This document shows, one piece after another, positions 31,896-40,777 of a DNA stretch of 46,777 nucleotides. The first letter of the stretch is position 1; each line of letters begins with the position of its first letter. The notes under the pieces were generated by a model. It did not search any database, had not been told where the DNA came from, and saw only the letters and a list, made by a program, of their open reading frames with translations. Position numbers and translations under genes: made by a program. The stretch spans positions 1 through 46,777 of the forward strand of contig DASYAE010000029.1 in NCBI GenBank assembly GCA_036501535.1, written 5' to 3'. Source of the DNA: DASYAE01 sp036501535 (GTDB lineage Bacteria; Actinomycetota; Actinomycetes; Streptomycetales; Catenulisporaceae).

Positions 31896-32852
31896 TCAGG
31901 CGTTGAGCACCTCGGCCAGTTCCTTCTCGCTCGCGTTGCCGCCGCTGCAGATCAGGCCGACCCGCTGCCCCGCGTACTGCTCGCGCACGGACAGGAACCC
32001 GGCCAGCGGGACCGCCCCGGCGCCCTCGGCCATCGTGTGCGCCGCGGTGAGCATGAGCCGCTGCGCGCTTCGGACGGCGGTGTCGTCGACCAGCAGGAAG
32101 TCGTGCAGGAGTTCGCGCATGATCTGCTGCGGCAGGGCGAACGGGCTGCCGGTGGAGACGCCTTCGATCACCGTCTTGTTCGGCCGGTTCACCAGGGCGC
32201 CGGCCCGCCACGAGTCGTGCGCCGCCGGGGCCTGCGCCGACTGGACGCCGACGACGCGGCAGTTCGGCGCCACGCCGCTCGCGGCCAGGCACGCGCCGCT
32301 CACCCCGGTGCCCGCGCCGACCGGGACGAAGAGCACGTCCAACTCGCCCGCGGTCTGAAACAGCTCGAGCGCCGCCGTCCCCACGCCGCTGATCAGCATG
32401 GGCTCGTCGCCCGAGTCGACGTAATACGCGCCGGACTCGGCGGCCATCTCGCTCGCGATGCGGCGGCAGTCGTCGAACAGGGCGCCGCGGAGCACCAGCT
32501 CGGCGCCCAATGCGCGCACTGATGCCGCCTTCACCGGATTGGCGTTCTCAGGCATCACGATCGTGCAGGGAGCGCCGAACTGCCGAGCGGCATAGGCAAC
32601 CGACTGCGCGTGATTTCCCGTCGAAGCCGCGATGACACCGCGCTCGCGCTGCTGCGCGGAGAACGAGGCCAGCAGGTTCAGCCCGCCGCGCACCTTGAAC
32701 GCTCCAACCGGCTGCGCGTTCTCGTGCTTGATCCACACCGTCGCGCCGACGGTCTCGTTGAGGACCGGGTAACTCCAGGCCGGTGTCACGGGAAGGTGGT
32801 CGGCCAGCAGGTCTCGCGCGGCCAGTACGTCGTCGAAGGTCGGGATCCGCAT
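31896..32852 (-). CDS. Threonine/serine dehydratase (fold-type II PLP enzyme)
   Basis: A 318-aa enzyme. PLP lysine K53 lies in GAFKVRGGLN; the asparagine loop STGNHAQ, the glycine-rich phosphate loop VPVGAGTGVSG and SGGNAS at the end are all present. It should deaminate threonine or serine to the keto acid; racemase activity on related amino acids is possible in this group. No C-terminal ACT domain is present, so it is the catabolic, feedback-insensitive type. I chose ATG 32852 (MRIPTFDDV). It is divergent from the phosphotransferase gene 58 bp away. Confidence 0.92.
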   Translation of the reverse strand: MRIPTFDDVLAARDLLADHLPVTPAWSYPVLNETVGATVWIKHENAQPVGAFKVRGGLNLLASFSAQQRERGVIAASTGNHAQSVAYAARQFGAPCTIVMPENANPVKAASVRALGAELVLRGALFDDCRRIASEMAAESGAYYVDSGDEPMLISGVGTAALELFQTAGELDVLFVPVGAGTGVSGACLAASGVAPNCRVVGVQSAQAPAAHDSWRAGALVNRPNKTVIEGVSTGSPFALPQQIMRELLHDFLLVDDTAVRSAQRLMLTAAHTMAEGAGAVPLAGFLSVREQYAGQRVGLICSGGNASEKELAEVLNA

Positions 32853-32910
32853 GGCCGCATCTTCGCCTGCCGTATCATCGCTGTCCACTCGATTCCCCGC
32901 CGGGGGCACG

Positions 32911-33951
32911 ATGCATGAGAAGCCTGATATCTCGGACGCGGCGCTGCTCCGGCACCTGCGGGACGGCTATGACGTCGGCGCCTGCGCAGTCGAGTTCCTG
33001 GCGCTCGGCGCCGACGCGGACTCCTTCTCTTACCGCGCGAGCTGCGCCGAGCGGACCTTGTTCGTCAAGCTCAGGCGGGAAGTCGGCGAGGCTGCGGCGG
33101 CGCGGGTCGCGTTGGTCGCACAACTGGCCGCCGACGAGCGGACGTACATGCTCGCTCCACTCCCCGCGCGGGACGGCCGGCCCTTCATGACGATCAATAG
33201 CTTTACTGCGATGCTCTATCCCTTCGTCGCAGGCCGCAACGGGTTCGAAGCGCGAATGTCCGAAGAGCATTGCGTCCGGCTCGGTACGGCGCTTCGCGTC
33301 ATTCACAACGCAGAGCTGCCTCCTGACCTGCTCAGCCACATCCGCGTCGAGGCATACAGCCCTCGATGGCGAGACGAGATGCGTGCCTATCTCGCGCCGC
33401 GCGCCTATGACCGTCCTCCGGACGACTACGCGCGTGAACTCGCGGAGATCATGCGGCATAGGCATCAGCAGCTCGCTGAAATCCTTGCGCGTGCCGATCA
33501 GCTTGCCTCGTTAATGCACGCACAGGCTGCGGCGCGACCGCACGTCTTCTGCCACAGCGATATCCATGGCGGCAACATCATGCTTGCCGACGACGGAGCC
33601 GTGTACATCGTCGACTGGGACGATCCCGTGCTCGCGCCGAAAGAGCGGGACCTGATGTACATCGGCGGCGGCGTCGGGACGGCCTGGAACACACCCGAGG
33701 AGTCCAGTGCGTTCTACCGCGGCTACGGCCCGGCCGAGGTCGATCCGCTGGCTATCGCTTACTACCGCTACGTGCGCATCACCGAGGATGTCGCCTTGGC
33801 CTGCGAACACCTCTTCACCGCCGATGCCGCGGACTCGCCGCAGGCCCGCCAGGACCGGGCGCTGACGCTGCGCTTCTTCAAGGCCCAGTTCGAGCCCGGC
33901 GACGTCGTCGCGGCCGCGGACCAGGCATACGCCGCGCTGTCGGCCCGATAG
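32911..33951 (+). CDS. Aminoglycoside/spectinomycin phosphotransferase-like (APH(9)-like)
   Basis: A 346-aa kinase-like fold. Brenner motif H215-S-D217-I-H-G-G-N222 and metal-binding D235 (VDWDDP) are intact, as is the Lys in LFVKLRRE. YPFVAGRNGFE and the WRDEMRAYL region resemble spectinomycin phosphotransferases APH(9) more than other APH groups. It may phosphorylate an aminocyclitol or another small alcohol. ATG 32911 has GGGGG eight bases upstream. Leucine 201 is a TTA codon (33511-33513), rare in such genomes, and codon use is less GC-biased than its neighbours, suggesting transfer. Confidence 0.82.
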   Translation: MHEKPDISDAALLRHLRDGYDVGACAVEFLALGADADSFSYRASCAERTLFVKLRREVGEAAAARVALVAQLAADERTYMLAPLPARDGRPFMTINSFTAMLYPFVAGRNGFEARMSEEHCVRLGTALRVIHNAELPPDLLSHIRVEAYSPRWRDEMRAYLAPRAYDRPPDDYARELAEIMRHRHQQLAEILARADQLASLMHAQAAARPHVFCHSDIHGGNIMLADDGAVYIVDWDDPVLAPKERDLMYIGGGVGTAWNTPEESSAFYRGYGPAEVDPLAIAYYRYVRITEDVALACEHLFTADAADSPQARQDRALTLRFFKAQFEPGDVVAAADQAYAALSAR

Positions 33952-33987
33952 CTGAAGGCTGCGACTCCCGGCGCCGGGCGCCGGTCG

Positions 33988-34497
33988 CTACTCGCCGACC
34001 GAGCCGCCGGCCAGTTCGGCGACGATGTCCAGGTGCCCCGAGTGCCGCGCGTACTCCTGCACAAGGTGGAACAGGACGCGTTCCAGCGACGCCGGATCGG
34101 CGCCGTTCCAGCGCGGTCCGGGCTGCCCAAGCGCCGCCAGGTCGGTCGACCCGACGACCGCGCGCGTGTGCTCCCCCTGTGTTCGCAGGGCGCTGACCAG
34201 CGCATCAAGGCTCTCATCGGGCGCGACGTGCCAGCGGTCGCCGCGCCGGTCGCCCCACGGCTCGGCGACCTCGCGCCCCTCGAAGCCCCACTCGATCCAG
34301 CGCAGCTCGACGAAGGTCAGGTGCTTGATCAGCTCGGCCGGCGTCCAGCCGGACGGCAGCCGGCTGCTGCGCACTTCCGCGGCGGGCAGGCTCTCGACCC
34401 GGGCGATGACACCCGCCCGGAACCAGTCCAGGTAGCGCACGAACACCTCGGCCCGCGACCCGGCGGGCTCGGTCGGCTCGGGGAATCCGGTGCTCAC
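33988..34497 (-). CDS. DinB-superfamily protein (DUF664)
   Basis: A 169-aa four-helix-bundle protein. LIKHLTFVELRWIEWGFEG and VLFHLVQEYARHSGHLDI supply the three histidines of the DinB metal site. The family includes bacillithiol/mycothiol S-transferases and maleylpyruvate isomerases; many members use mycothiol as thiol. The GTG start at 34497 overlaps the TGA of the upstream paralogue (GTGA), so the two are co-translated. Confidence 0.88.
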   Translation of the reverse strand: MSTGFPEPTEPAGSRAEVFVRYLDWFRAGVIARVESLPAAEVRSSRLPSGWTPAELIKHLTFVELRWIEWGFEGREVAEPWGDRRGDRWHVAPDESLDALVSALRTQGEHTRAVVGSTDLAALGQPGPRWNGADPASLERVLFHLVQEYARHSGHLDIVAELAGGSVGE

Positions 34498-35048
34498 TCT
34501 CCGGTCTCGCCGTCCACCGACTCCCGCATCAGGTCGGCGTGGCCGTTGTGCCGCGCGTATTCCTCGATCATGTGGCAGAGGATCCAGCGCAGGCTCGGCG
34601 CCCGGCCGTCCGGCCAGGCCCGCCGGCTCGGCTGGTCGAGACCGCCGCTCACCAGCGCTTCGGCGGTCAGCTCGCGCGAGCGCTGCACGGCCTCCTGCCA
34701 GAGCGCGCGCAACTCCTCCGGCGTGTCGTCGGCCGCCGAGTGCCATTCCCAGTCCGGGTCGGACTTCCAGTCCACCGTGTCCCACGGCGGCGGGTAACCG
34801 CGTCCGTGCAGGTCCCGGCAGAACCAGCTGGCCTCGACCAGGGCCATGTGCTTGAGAATCCCGCCGAGGGTCATCGACGACGCGGCGACCTTCGTCCCCA
34901 GGCCGGCCGAGTCGAGCCCGGCGGTCTTCCACGCCAGCGTCGCGCGCTGGTAGTCGAGGTAGCCGAGCAGGGTCTCGGTCTCGCCGCTGGCGATCGGGGG
35001 TTCCGGGCGCCCCTGTTCGTCGATGAATGGTTCCTCGATGTCCGTCAT
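34494..35048 (-). CDS. DinB-superfamily protein (DUF664), paralogue of the next gene
   Basis: A 184-aa four-helix-bundle protein. LGGILKHMALVEASWFCRDL and ILCHMIEEYARHNGHADLM give the metal-binding histidines. It resembles the downstream gene along its length, which suggests tandem duplication and divergence. ATG 35048 is the likely start (MTDIEEPFIDEQG), though no strong ribosome-binding site is visible. It is the first gene of the pair; the two could form heterodimers since family members dimerise. The substrate is unknown. Confidence 0.87.
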   Translation of the reverse strand: MTDIEEPFIDEQGRPEPPIASGETETLLGYLDYQRATLAWKTAGLDSAGLGTKVAASSMTLGGILKHMALVEASWFCRDLHGRGYPPPWDTVDWKSDPDWEWHSAADDTPEELRALWQEAVQRSRELTAEALVSGGLDQPSRRAWPDGRAPSLRWILCHMIEEYARHNGHADLMRESVDGETGE

Positions 35049-35138
35049 GGCGCGCGAGTCTATCGACGCATTCGGGCAATTCCGCATCCGTTTAACCGTC
35101 GGAGCGATCATGCGCGGGCGCCCGCGGGGCCAGCCTGA

Positions 35139-35522
35139 TCAGCGGCCGACGATCATCGGTGGCAACGCGCTCATCGTGGTCGCTCCCCACAGTTCGGCGA
35201 TACGTCCCTCGGCCACTCGGAAGATCTCCATCAGCGTCGCCGGGGGCGGGTCCGCATCCGAGTCGCCGCCACCGGACAGGCCGTAGACCGTCGAGCGCAT
35301 GGCGACCCGGTCGCCGTCGACCAGTACGTCCTCGACGACGGTTCGAGCCTCCGGATGTGCTGCGATCATGGCCGTCCAGGCGGCTTTGACCGCAGCGCGC
35401 CCGTTCTGCAGCGGATGGCTGAAGAAGTCGGGTGCGAAGATCTCGTCCGCGGTGTCGACGTCGCGCGCGTTGAAGGCATCGTGCATGCGGTGGGCGAGCT
35501 GCCTGGGCTCGGCACTGGTCAT
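35139..35522 (-). CDS. SnoaL-like/NTF2-fold protein
   Basis: A 127-aa alpha+beta barrel: MHDAFNARDVDTADEIFAPD at the front and TLMEIFRVAEGRIAELWGA near the end are the SnoaL-like ester cyclase pattern. The pocket is enclosed; such proteins act as cyclases, isomerases or binding proteins. ATG 35522 follows AAGGAG six bases upstream. It is divergent from the TetR gene at 35598 with twin operators between, so it is probably that regulator's target. Confidence 0.85.
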   Translation of the reverse strand: MTSAEPRQLAHRMHDAFNARDVDTADEIFAPDFFSHPLQNGRAAVKAAWTAMIAAHPEARTVVEDVLVDGDRVAMRSTVYGLSGGGDSDADPPPATLMEIFRVAEGRIAELWGATTMSALPPMIVGR

Positions 35523-35532
35523 GCGATTTCTC

Positions 35533-35586
35533 CTTACCGGTCGGCAGGTAAGTAAGTCTGGCACGGCAACTTACCGGCCGGCAAGT
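35533..35586. promoter_or_regulatory. Twin operators between snoaL-like and tetR genes
   Basis: CTTACCGGTCGGCAGGTAAG (35533-35552) and ACTTACCGGCCGGCAAGT (35569-35586) share CTTACCGG-Y-CGGCA-R-GTA and start 37 bp apart. Each is a near-palindrome of the ACTTACCGnnCGGTAAGT type used by many TetR proteins. One copy lies by each start codon. Confidence 0.85.
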
Positions 35587-35597
35587 AGAATCGGATC

Positions 35598-36152
35598 GTG
35601 AGCAACAGCAGGACCGACACCCGGCAGCAGATCCTCGACGTGGCTGGCGACCTGTTCGTGCACCGCGGCTACGCCGGAACCGCGCTGACGGACATCGCCG
35701 AGCGGCTCCACATCACCAAGGCGGCCCTCTACTACCACTTCCGCTCAAAGGCCGCGATCCTCGACGCCCTGATCGCCGAACCACTGCAGGCCTATACCCG
35801 GTTGGCCGAAACGGCCGCCGCAGGGAAGACCGCCCCGGACGACCTACTGGCCGCGGTCATCGACACCACGATCACCGCGCGATCCCTCTTCGAGCTCATC
35901 GGCAACGATCCGTCGGCGAAAGCACTGATGGACGCGACGCCGACGCGGGCGACCTCCGAATGGATCAACCGGACCATCGTGGCGGCGCTGGCCGGTCCCG
36001 AGCCGGCCGCGACCGCCGTCGTCCGGGCCCAGGCGGCCTACACGGTTGCCAAGCTCGCTACGCTGAACCTGCTCGCCGAAGCCGAGCACGGGCTCGACGA
36101 CGCCGAGCGGGCCGAACTGCTGGCCGCCGCGCTTCGCGCCTATCACGCCTGA
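35598..36152 (+). CDS. TetR-family transcriptional regulator
   Basis: A 184-aa regulator from GTG 35598. The HTH (about 8-55) is typical: QQILDVAGDLFVHRGYAGTA and LHITKAALYYHFRSKAAILD. The C-terminal domain is helical and Ala-rich with a hydrophobic pocket. It is divergent from the SnoaL-like gene and flanked by matched operators, so it likely represses itself and that gene. The ligand is unknown. Confidence 0.93.
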   Translation: MSNSRTDTRQQILDVAGDLFVHRGYAGTALTDIAERLHITKAALYYHFRSKAAILDALIAEPLQAYTRLAETAAAGKTAPDDLLAAVIDTTITARSLFELIGNDPSAKALMDATPTRATSEWINRTIVAALAGPEPAATAVVRAQAAYTVAKLATLNLLAEAEHGLDDAERAELLAAALRAYHA

Positions 36153-36257
36153 TCCGCCTTATCTGTCTGATCCGTCTGATCGGAGACTTCGGCCCGGCGA
36201 GTGTCGGAAGCGCCGTGCACACTGGCGACGACACAGTGCCAAGCTGAGGAGAGACCC

Positions 36258-36701
36258 ATGGCCGTGAGATTCCAGCTGGTGATCGACTGCACCGATCCCG
36301 AGCCGCTCGCGCACTTCTGGGCCGCCGCCCTGGGATACGTGCTCCAACCGCCGCCGGAGGGCTTCGCCGACTGGGACGCGTACTGGCGACACGTCGGAGT
36401 GCCCGAGGACGAGCTGGGCGTCGGCGCGGACTGCATCGTCGATCCGAACCGGCAGGGGCCGCGGATCTGGTTCCAGGTCGTGCCGGAGCGCAAGGCGATC
36501 AAGAACCGGCTGCACCTCGACATCGGGGTCGGCGGCGGGCGCGAGATTCCGATCGAGACGCGCAGGAAGCGCGTCGACGATGAGGCGGCCCGGCTGGTCG
36601 GCCTCGGTGCCCAGCTGGTCCGCAGCCTGGAGACGGAAGGCCTCGACCACTACGCGGTCGCGATGAAGGACCCCGAGGGCAACGAGTTCGACATCAACTG
36701 A
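36258..36701 (+). CDS. VOC-family (glyoxalase-like) protein
   Basis: A 147-aa protein of the glyoxalase-like domain 6 type: FQLVIDCTDPEPLAHFWAAA, LGYV and the end YAVAMKDPEGNEFDIN are diagnostic. A central RIWFQVVPERKAIKNRLHLD segment carries the His found in many members. ATG 36258 follows GAGGAGAG. It is a stand-alone gene in the same direction as the TetR gene; the function of this subgroup is mostly unknown. Confidence 0.9.
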   Translation: MAVRFQLVIDCTDPEPLAHFWAAALGYVLQPPPEGFADWDAYWRHVGVPEDELGVGADCIVDPNRQGPRIWFQVVPERKAIKNRLHLDIGVGGGREIPIETRRKRVDDEAARLVGLGAQLVRSLETEGLDHYAVAMKDPEGNEFDIN

Positions 36702-36730
36702 TCAGCCGGCTGCGACGACCCGAGCGGGCG

Positions 36731-38263
36731 TCAGGGCGTGTACTCGTGTTCCGCCAGCTCGCCAAGACGGTCGAGCAGCGCCGTGTACTCCCGCTGCGCG
36801 GCCTGCCTGAGTTCGCCGAGTTCGGCGCGCGCGGCGATGAACTGGTCGATCGCCGCCTGGGCGTTGCTGCGGTTGCGCTCGTTGCGCTCGGCGATCTGCA
36901 GCGCCGCCTCGGCCACGTGCCTGCGGGACATGCGCCCGGGCTCGGGCGCGTAGCGCCGTTCGACCGCGGCGTCGAGCTCGCGCAGCTGCGGGTCGAGCGG
37001 CTGGTCGACGAGGAGCTCCAGGTTCTGGCCGTCCAGCCGCAGCGAGATCCGGGTCGCGGCGGGATCGGGCGCCGCCTCGGCCAGCAGCCGCTCGGCGAGG
37101 CTTGCAGCCGTCTGACACAGCGCCGCCTGGGCGATGGCACGCAGCCCGGCGTGCTGCGCCGAACTCTCCTGCAGATCGGCCTCGAGCAGCGCGAGGACGG
37201 TGCCGGCCGGGGCGTCCCACCGCGCGGCGGGCTCGACGGCCTCGTGGGTCCGGCGCTTGCGGACCTCCGCCGCGAGCTCCTGCGCGTGCAGGATCAACTC
37301 GGCCTCCTCCGGCGACCCCTCGGCGATCAGGGCCTCGAGCAGGGTGAGCGACGGAGCGGCCGAGGCCTCGACGAGATCGGTCGGTTCGGCGGCCGCCGCA
37401 GTACGGCCGGGGGAGGGCGCGGGCGGTTCAGCCGAGAACCGTCGGCGCAGGTCGGCCAGCGCGGCTGCGGCGGCGCGCACCTGGGCGAGCCGGGTCTGCG
37501 TGTCGAGCGCACCGGACGGGACTCGGCGCAGGCCGAACGTCGCATAGAACTGATCCACGGTCTCAGGGCACTGCACGCCGGCGAGCCAGTGGACCACCGC
37601 GGCCCGGCCGGTCTCGCCGTACCCGCCGCGGCCGGCCTGGCGCCAGATCTCCCGCACCGCCGCGATGACCTCGCTCATCGGGGACGAAGGTCCCGGACCC
37701 AGAGCCCGGACAAGCCACGGCACGGACAGGCCGGCCCGACCGGCCAGCGGCAGGGCCAGGGAGAGGAACACCGCAGTGCGCTGCTCGTCGCATCCGGCCG
37801 CCGCTTCGAGGTCCTCGTCGCCCGCCTGCCCGTCGCCGCGCACGGCCGCCTCCAGTCCGCTCGCGGCCGACGGCAGCCAGTATCCGGGCACCGCAAGGGG
37901 ATCCGGGCGACCTGCGGATCCGGCCGGCGCGGTCCGCGGATCCGGGGGACCGGCGGGCTCGGGCGAGTGCAGGTCGGCCAGCAGGGCCCTGGCCCGGTCG
38001 CGGGCCGCGGTCGCCGCAGTGAACCGGGCGAGGTGCGCGCGCACCGAGGTCAGCTCGACGTAGGCGTCGAAGGCCGCGCCGAGATCCGCGAGCTGCCGGG
38101 CCAGCGCGTCCTTCTCCTGGCTGACCTGGCGCAGCGACGTGCGCAGCCGGGCGTCGGCCTGCACGGCCCGCTGCTCACCCTCCGCCCGCTGCCGGCGGAC
38201 GTACTGATCCTCGGACTCGTACCACTTGCGGCGGTCGCTCCAGCCGTCGTCGTACGACCACAT
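36731..38263 (-). CDS. Orphan coiled-coil protein, 510 aa
   Basis: The product starts MWSYDDGWSDRRKWYESEDQ. Residues about 18-75 are strongly heptad-like (QRAVQADARLRTSLRQVSQE, KDALARQLADLGA). A Pro-rich spacer follows, then a helical central region (about 150-300) and a second helical, Ala/Glu/Arg-rich half with another coiled coil near the end (about 455-505). There is no signal peptide or transmembrane helix, so it is probably a cytoplasmic scaffold. I do not recognise the family. It converges with the VOC gene (29 bp apart) and is divergent from the glycosyltransferase. Confidence 0.75.
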   Translation of the reverse strand: MWSYDDGWSDRRKWYESEDQYVRRQRAEGEQRAVQADARLRTSLRQVSQEKDALARQLADLGAAFDAYVELTSVRAHLARFTAATAARDRARALLADLHSPEPAGPPDPRTAPAGSAGRPDPLAVPGYWLPSAASGLEAAVRGDGQAGDEDLEAAAGCDEQRTAVFLSLALPLAGRAGLSVPWLVRALGPGPSSPMSEVIAAVREIWRQAGRGGYGETGRAAVVHWLAGVQCPETVDQFYATFGLRRVPSGALDTQTRLAQVRAAAAALADLRRRFSAEPPAPSPGRTAAAAEPTDLVEASAAPSLTLLEALIAEGSPEEAELILHAQELAAEVRKRRTHEAVEPAARWDAPAGTVLALLEADLQESSAQHAGLRAIAQAALCQTAASLAERLLAEAAPDPAATRISLRLDGQNLELLVDQPLDPQLRELDAAVERRYAPEPGRMSRRHVAEAALQIAERNERNRSNAQAAIDQFIAARAELGELRQAAQREYTALLDRLGELAEHEYTP

Positions 38264-38374
38264 GCCAATCCCCCTCAGGCGCCGTTGCTGCGCGCATGGA
38301 ATTGCGAAGTCACGCTAGCAGTCGCGGCGGATCCAGGAGGGGCGGCGAGCGACCGCCCGCGCTACCGTTGATCG

Positions 38375-39505
38375 ATGCGGATGCTGTTCACGTTCGTCAG
38401 CGGCAGCGGACACTTCCTGCCCCTGGTTCCCGTGGCCAGGGCCGCCACCGCGGCGGGACACACGGTCGCCTTCGCCGGCTCGGCCGACATGGCGTCCAAG
38501 ATCGAGGCGGCCGGATTCACCGGGTTCCCGACGGTGCGGCGGCGCAGTCCCGGTGCGGCACCGCAGGAGCAGCCCGAGCGCATGTCGGCGATTCCGGTCG
38601 ACCCGGAACGGGACGAGCAGGTGGTGCGGCAGGGTTTCGCCGGCCGGGCGGCGCGCGAGCAGGCCGCGGCGATCATCGCGCTGGCCCGTGAGTGGAGGCC
38701 CGACGTCCTCGTGCGTGAGGAGGTCGATTTCGGTACCGCGATCGCGGCCGAAGTGCTCGCCGTTCCGTGCGCCACGGTGATCGTGCTTCTGGCCGGGGGT
38801 GCCCTGCGCACCGAGGTCGTGGCCGAGCCGCTGTGCGAACTGCGCGAGGAGTACGGCCTGCCGCCGGATCCGCAGCTCGCCGTGCTCGGCCGCGGCCTGG
38901 TGCTCTCGCCTTGCCCGCCGAGCTTCCGGGACCCGGATTTCCCCTTGCCGGGCACCGCGTTCTCGTATCGGCCTGCCGCCGCGATTCCGGCCAGCCCCGC
39001 GTCACAGCCGCCCACGGTGTACGTCACTCTGGGCACCGGGTACGCCACGATCGACCTGTTCTCCCGGATCCTGGGCGGGCTGCGGGAGATCGCGGCGAAC
39101 GTGGTGGTGACCGTCGGCGAGCGCATCGATCCGGCAGAGTTGGGGCCGATGCCGGACCGGATCCGGATCGAGGGATTCACGCCGCAGGAGTCGATCCTGC
39201 CCGGCTGCGACCTGGTGGTCTCGCACGGCGGCTCCGGCAGTGTCCTGGGGGCGCTCGCCCACGGCCTGCCGTCGGTGTTGTTGCCCATGGCCGCGGACCA
39301 GCCGCACAATGCGCGGCGGTGTGCCGACCTCGGTACCGCGCGGGTCCTGGACGCGGCCTGCGCCACGCCGGACGAGATTCGCGCGGCGGTGTCCGCCGTG
39401 CTCGCCGAGCCGGCCTATCGGCGGGCCGCCGCGCGAATCCAGGACGAGATCAACACCCTGCCGGAACCTGAGCAGGCGATCCCCCTGCTCGAACGCCTCC
39501 GCTGA
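38375..39505 (+). CDS. GT1-family glycosyltransferase (macrolide-type UGT-like)
   Basis: A 376-aa GT-B enzyme. The N-domain starts MRMLFTFVSGSGHFLPLVPV; the C-domain holds the nucleotide-sugar motif DLVVSHGGSGSVLGALAHGL and PMAADQPHNARRCADLG, as in antibiotic and natural-product glycosyltransferases. The catalytic His is H13 in GSGHFLPL. It would transfer a sugar from an NDP-donor to a small molecule. No sugar-biosynthesis or scaffold genes are adjacent, so it may serve detoxification rather than a cluster. Confidence 0.9.
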   Translation: MRMLFTFVSGSGHFLPLVPVARAATAAGHTVAFAGSADMASKIEAAGFTGFPTVRRRSPGAAPQEQPERMSAIPVDPERDEQVVRQGFAGRAAREQAAAIIALAREWRPDVLVREEVDFGTAIAAEVLAVPCATVIVLLAGGALRTEVVAEPLCELREEYGLPPDPQLAVLGRGLVLSPCPPSFRDPDFPLPGTAFSYRPAAAIPASPASQPPTVYVTLGTGYATIDLFSRILGGLREIAANVVVTVGERIDPAELGPMPDRIRIEGFTPQESILPGCDLVVSHGGSGSVLGALAHGLPSVLLPMAADQPHNARRCADLGTARVLDAACATPDEIRAAVSAVLAEPAYRRAAARIQDEINTLPEPEQAIPLLERLR

Positions 39506-39509
39506 TCGG

Positions 39510-40616
39510 TCAACTACAGGTGATGCTGCTCGGAACAGCGTCGTTGCTCGTAAATGTGCCATCGAAGCCGAGCTCTGACGAAGACCCGGGGGCGATCAGT
39601 CCGTTGTAGGAAGCGTTGGTCACGGTGACCGAGGCGCCCGACTGGGTATAGACGCCCGCCCACATGCTGGTGATCTTCGTGTCACCGGGGAAGGTCCAGG
39701 TCAGCTGCCAGCCGTTGAGCGGGCTGTTGCCTGTGTCGGTCACGATCACGTTGGCCTGCATGGAGCCGTTGGAGCTGTTGCCCAGCGAGTAGGCCACCGT
39801 GCAGGTCGGCGGGACCGGGGCGGCGCCGTTGACGTCGACCGAGAACGAGTTGGTGGCCAGCCCCGCGCCGCCCTGCCAGACCTCGAAGCCGGCCTCCACG
39901 TCAATGAGGTAGCAGGAGGCGGACAGGTAACCGCGGCTGACCGCGTCCTGCGCCAGCGGGGCGAGGTCGAGGCCGCTTACCGAGGTGGCGGGCGTCGTCA
40001 TCGTGTAGGAGACCGTGTCGCCGAACCACTGCTGGCCCTCCCAGACGTTGTAGCCGCGGCCGCCCACGGTGACGCCGGTCGCCACCTGGGAGCCGAACGG
40101 CTGGACCGGGCCGTTGTGGTTGAGCCAGACCATCAGCTCGGTGCAGTTCGGCTGGCCCCCGTTCGTGGTGGTCGGCGTGTGGTTGAACCAGACGTCATAG
40201 GCGACGTCGTAGTCGTTGCTGCCGCCGGGCTGAGTGGTCGACCAGCTCGTGGTCACCTTGCCGGCTGTCAGGCTGGAGACCTCGACGGGGGTGGCAGTCA
40301 GGCCGCCCGAGGTGCAGACGCCGAAGTGGCAGCCCTGATACACGGACGGGTAGGCACCGGGGGCGCCGTTGGTCGCGTTGTCGATCGCCGAGTTCGCGAC
40401 GGTGAAGTCGGCGTTGCCGTCGGTCGTGATGCACTCGGCGGCACCTGATCCCCACTCGTCGTTCTGTACGTTGTAAACGCCGCCGGCCGCCGGCGCCGTC
40501 TGCTCCTGACACAGCTGTGTGGTTGCCGCTTGCGCGCTCGCCGTCAGCCCGAGCGATCCCACGCCTATGAGTACTGCTGCGGTCGCGATGCCGACAGCCC
40601 GACTGATCACCGTCAC
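39510..40616 (-). CDS. Secreted GH12 endo-beta-glucanase with CBM2
   Basis: A 368-aa secreted enzyme. Signal peptide 1-30 ends ASAQA. The GH12 domain (about 35-262) contains the nucleophile E160 in TELMVWLNH and acid/base E245 in EAGFEVWQGG, plus VAYDVWFNHTP. CBM2 (about 272-368, ending SSITCS) has the bordering cysteines and exposed Trp residues of a cellulose-binding module. It probably hydrolyses cellulose, xyloglucan or mixed glucan. GTG 40616 follows AAGGAGG. I see no CebR-type operator upstream. Confidence 0.94.
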   Translation of the reverse strand: MTVISRAVGIATAAVLIGVGSLGLTASAQAATTQLCQEQTAPAAGGVYNVQNDEWGSGAAECITTDGNADFTVANSAIDNATNGAPGAYPSVYQGCHFGVCTSGGLTATPVEVSSLTAGKVTTSWSTTQPGGSNDYDVAYDVWFNHTPTTTNGGQPNCTELMVWLNHNGPVQPFGSQVATGVTVGGRGYNVWEGQQWFGDTVSYTMTTPATSVSGLDLAPLAQDAVSRGYLSASCYLIDVEAGFEVWQGGAGLATNSFSVDVNGAAPVPPTCTVAYSLGNSSNGSMQANVIVTDTGNSPLNGWQLTWTFPGDTKITSMWAGVYTQSGASVTVTNASYNGLIAPGSSSELGFDGTFTSNDAVPSSITCS

Positions 40617-40777
40617 GGATAGCCTCCTTCGCGGCCATCACGCTAAGCGGAGGCGGCCCGCTTGTCAGAGGCGACCGCGAATCAGCACCGGGACGACGCC
40701 CGTTTGGGCAGCTCATGGCCGTGCAGCCGGCTTGACGGGGTGAAAGATTCACTCCGGGACGCGGCAGCCGCCGGGCG

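Noticed and set aside
38375..40616. Glycosyltransferase and GH12 enzyme as a biosynthetic cluster
   Set aside because: The genes converge and no sugar, scaffold or regulator genes accompany them; the neighbourhood looks coincidental.
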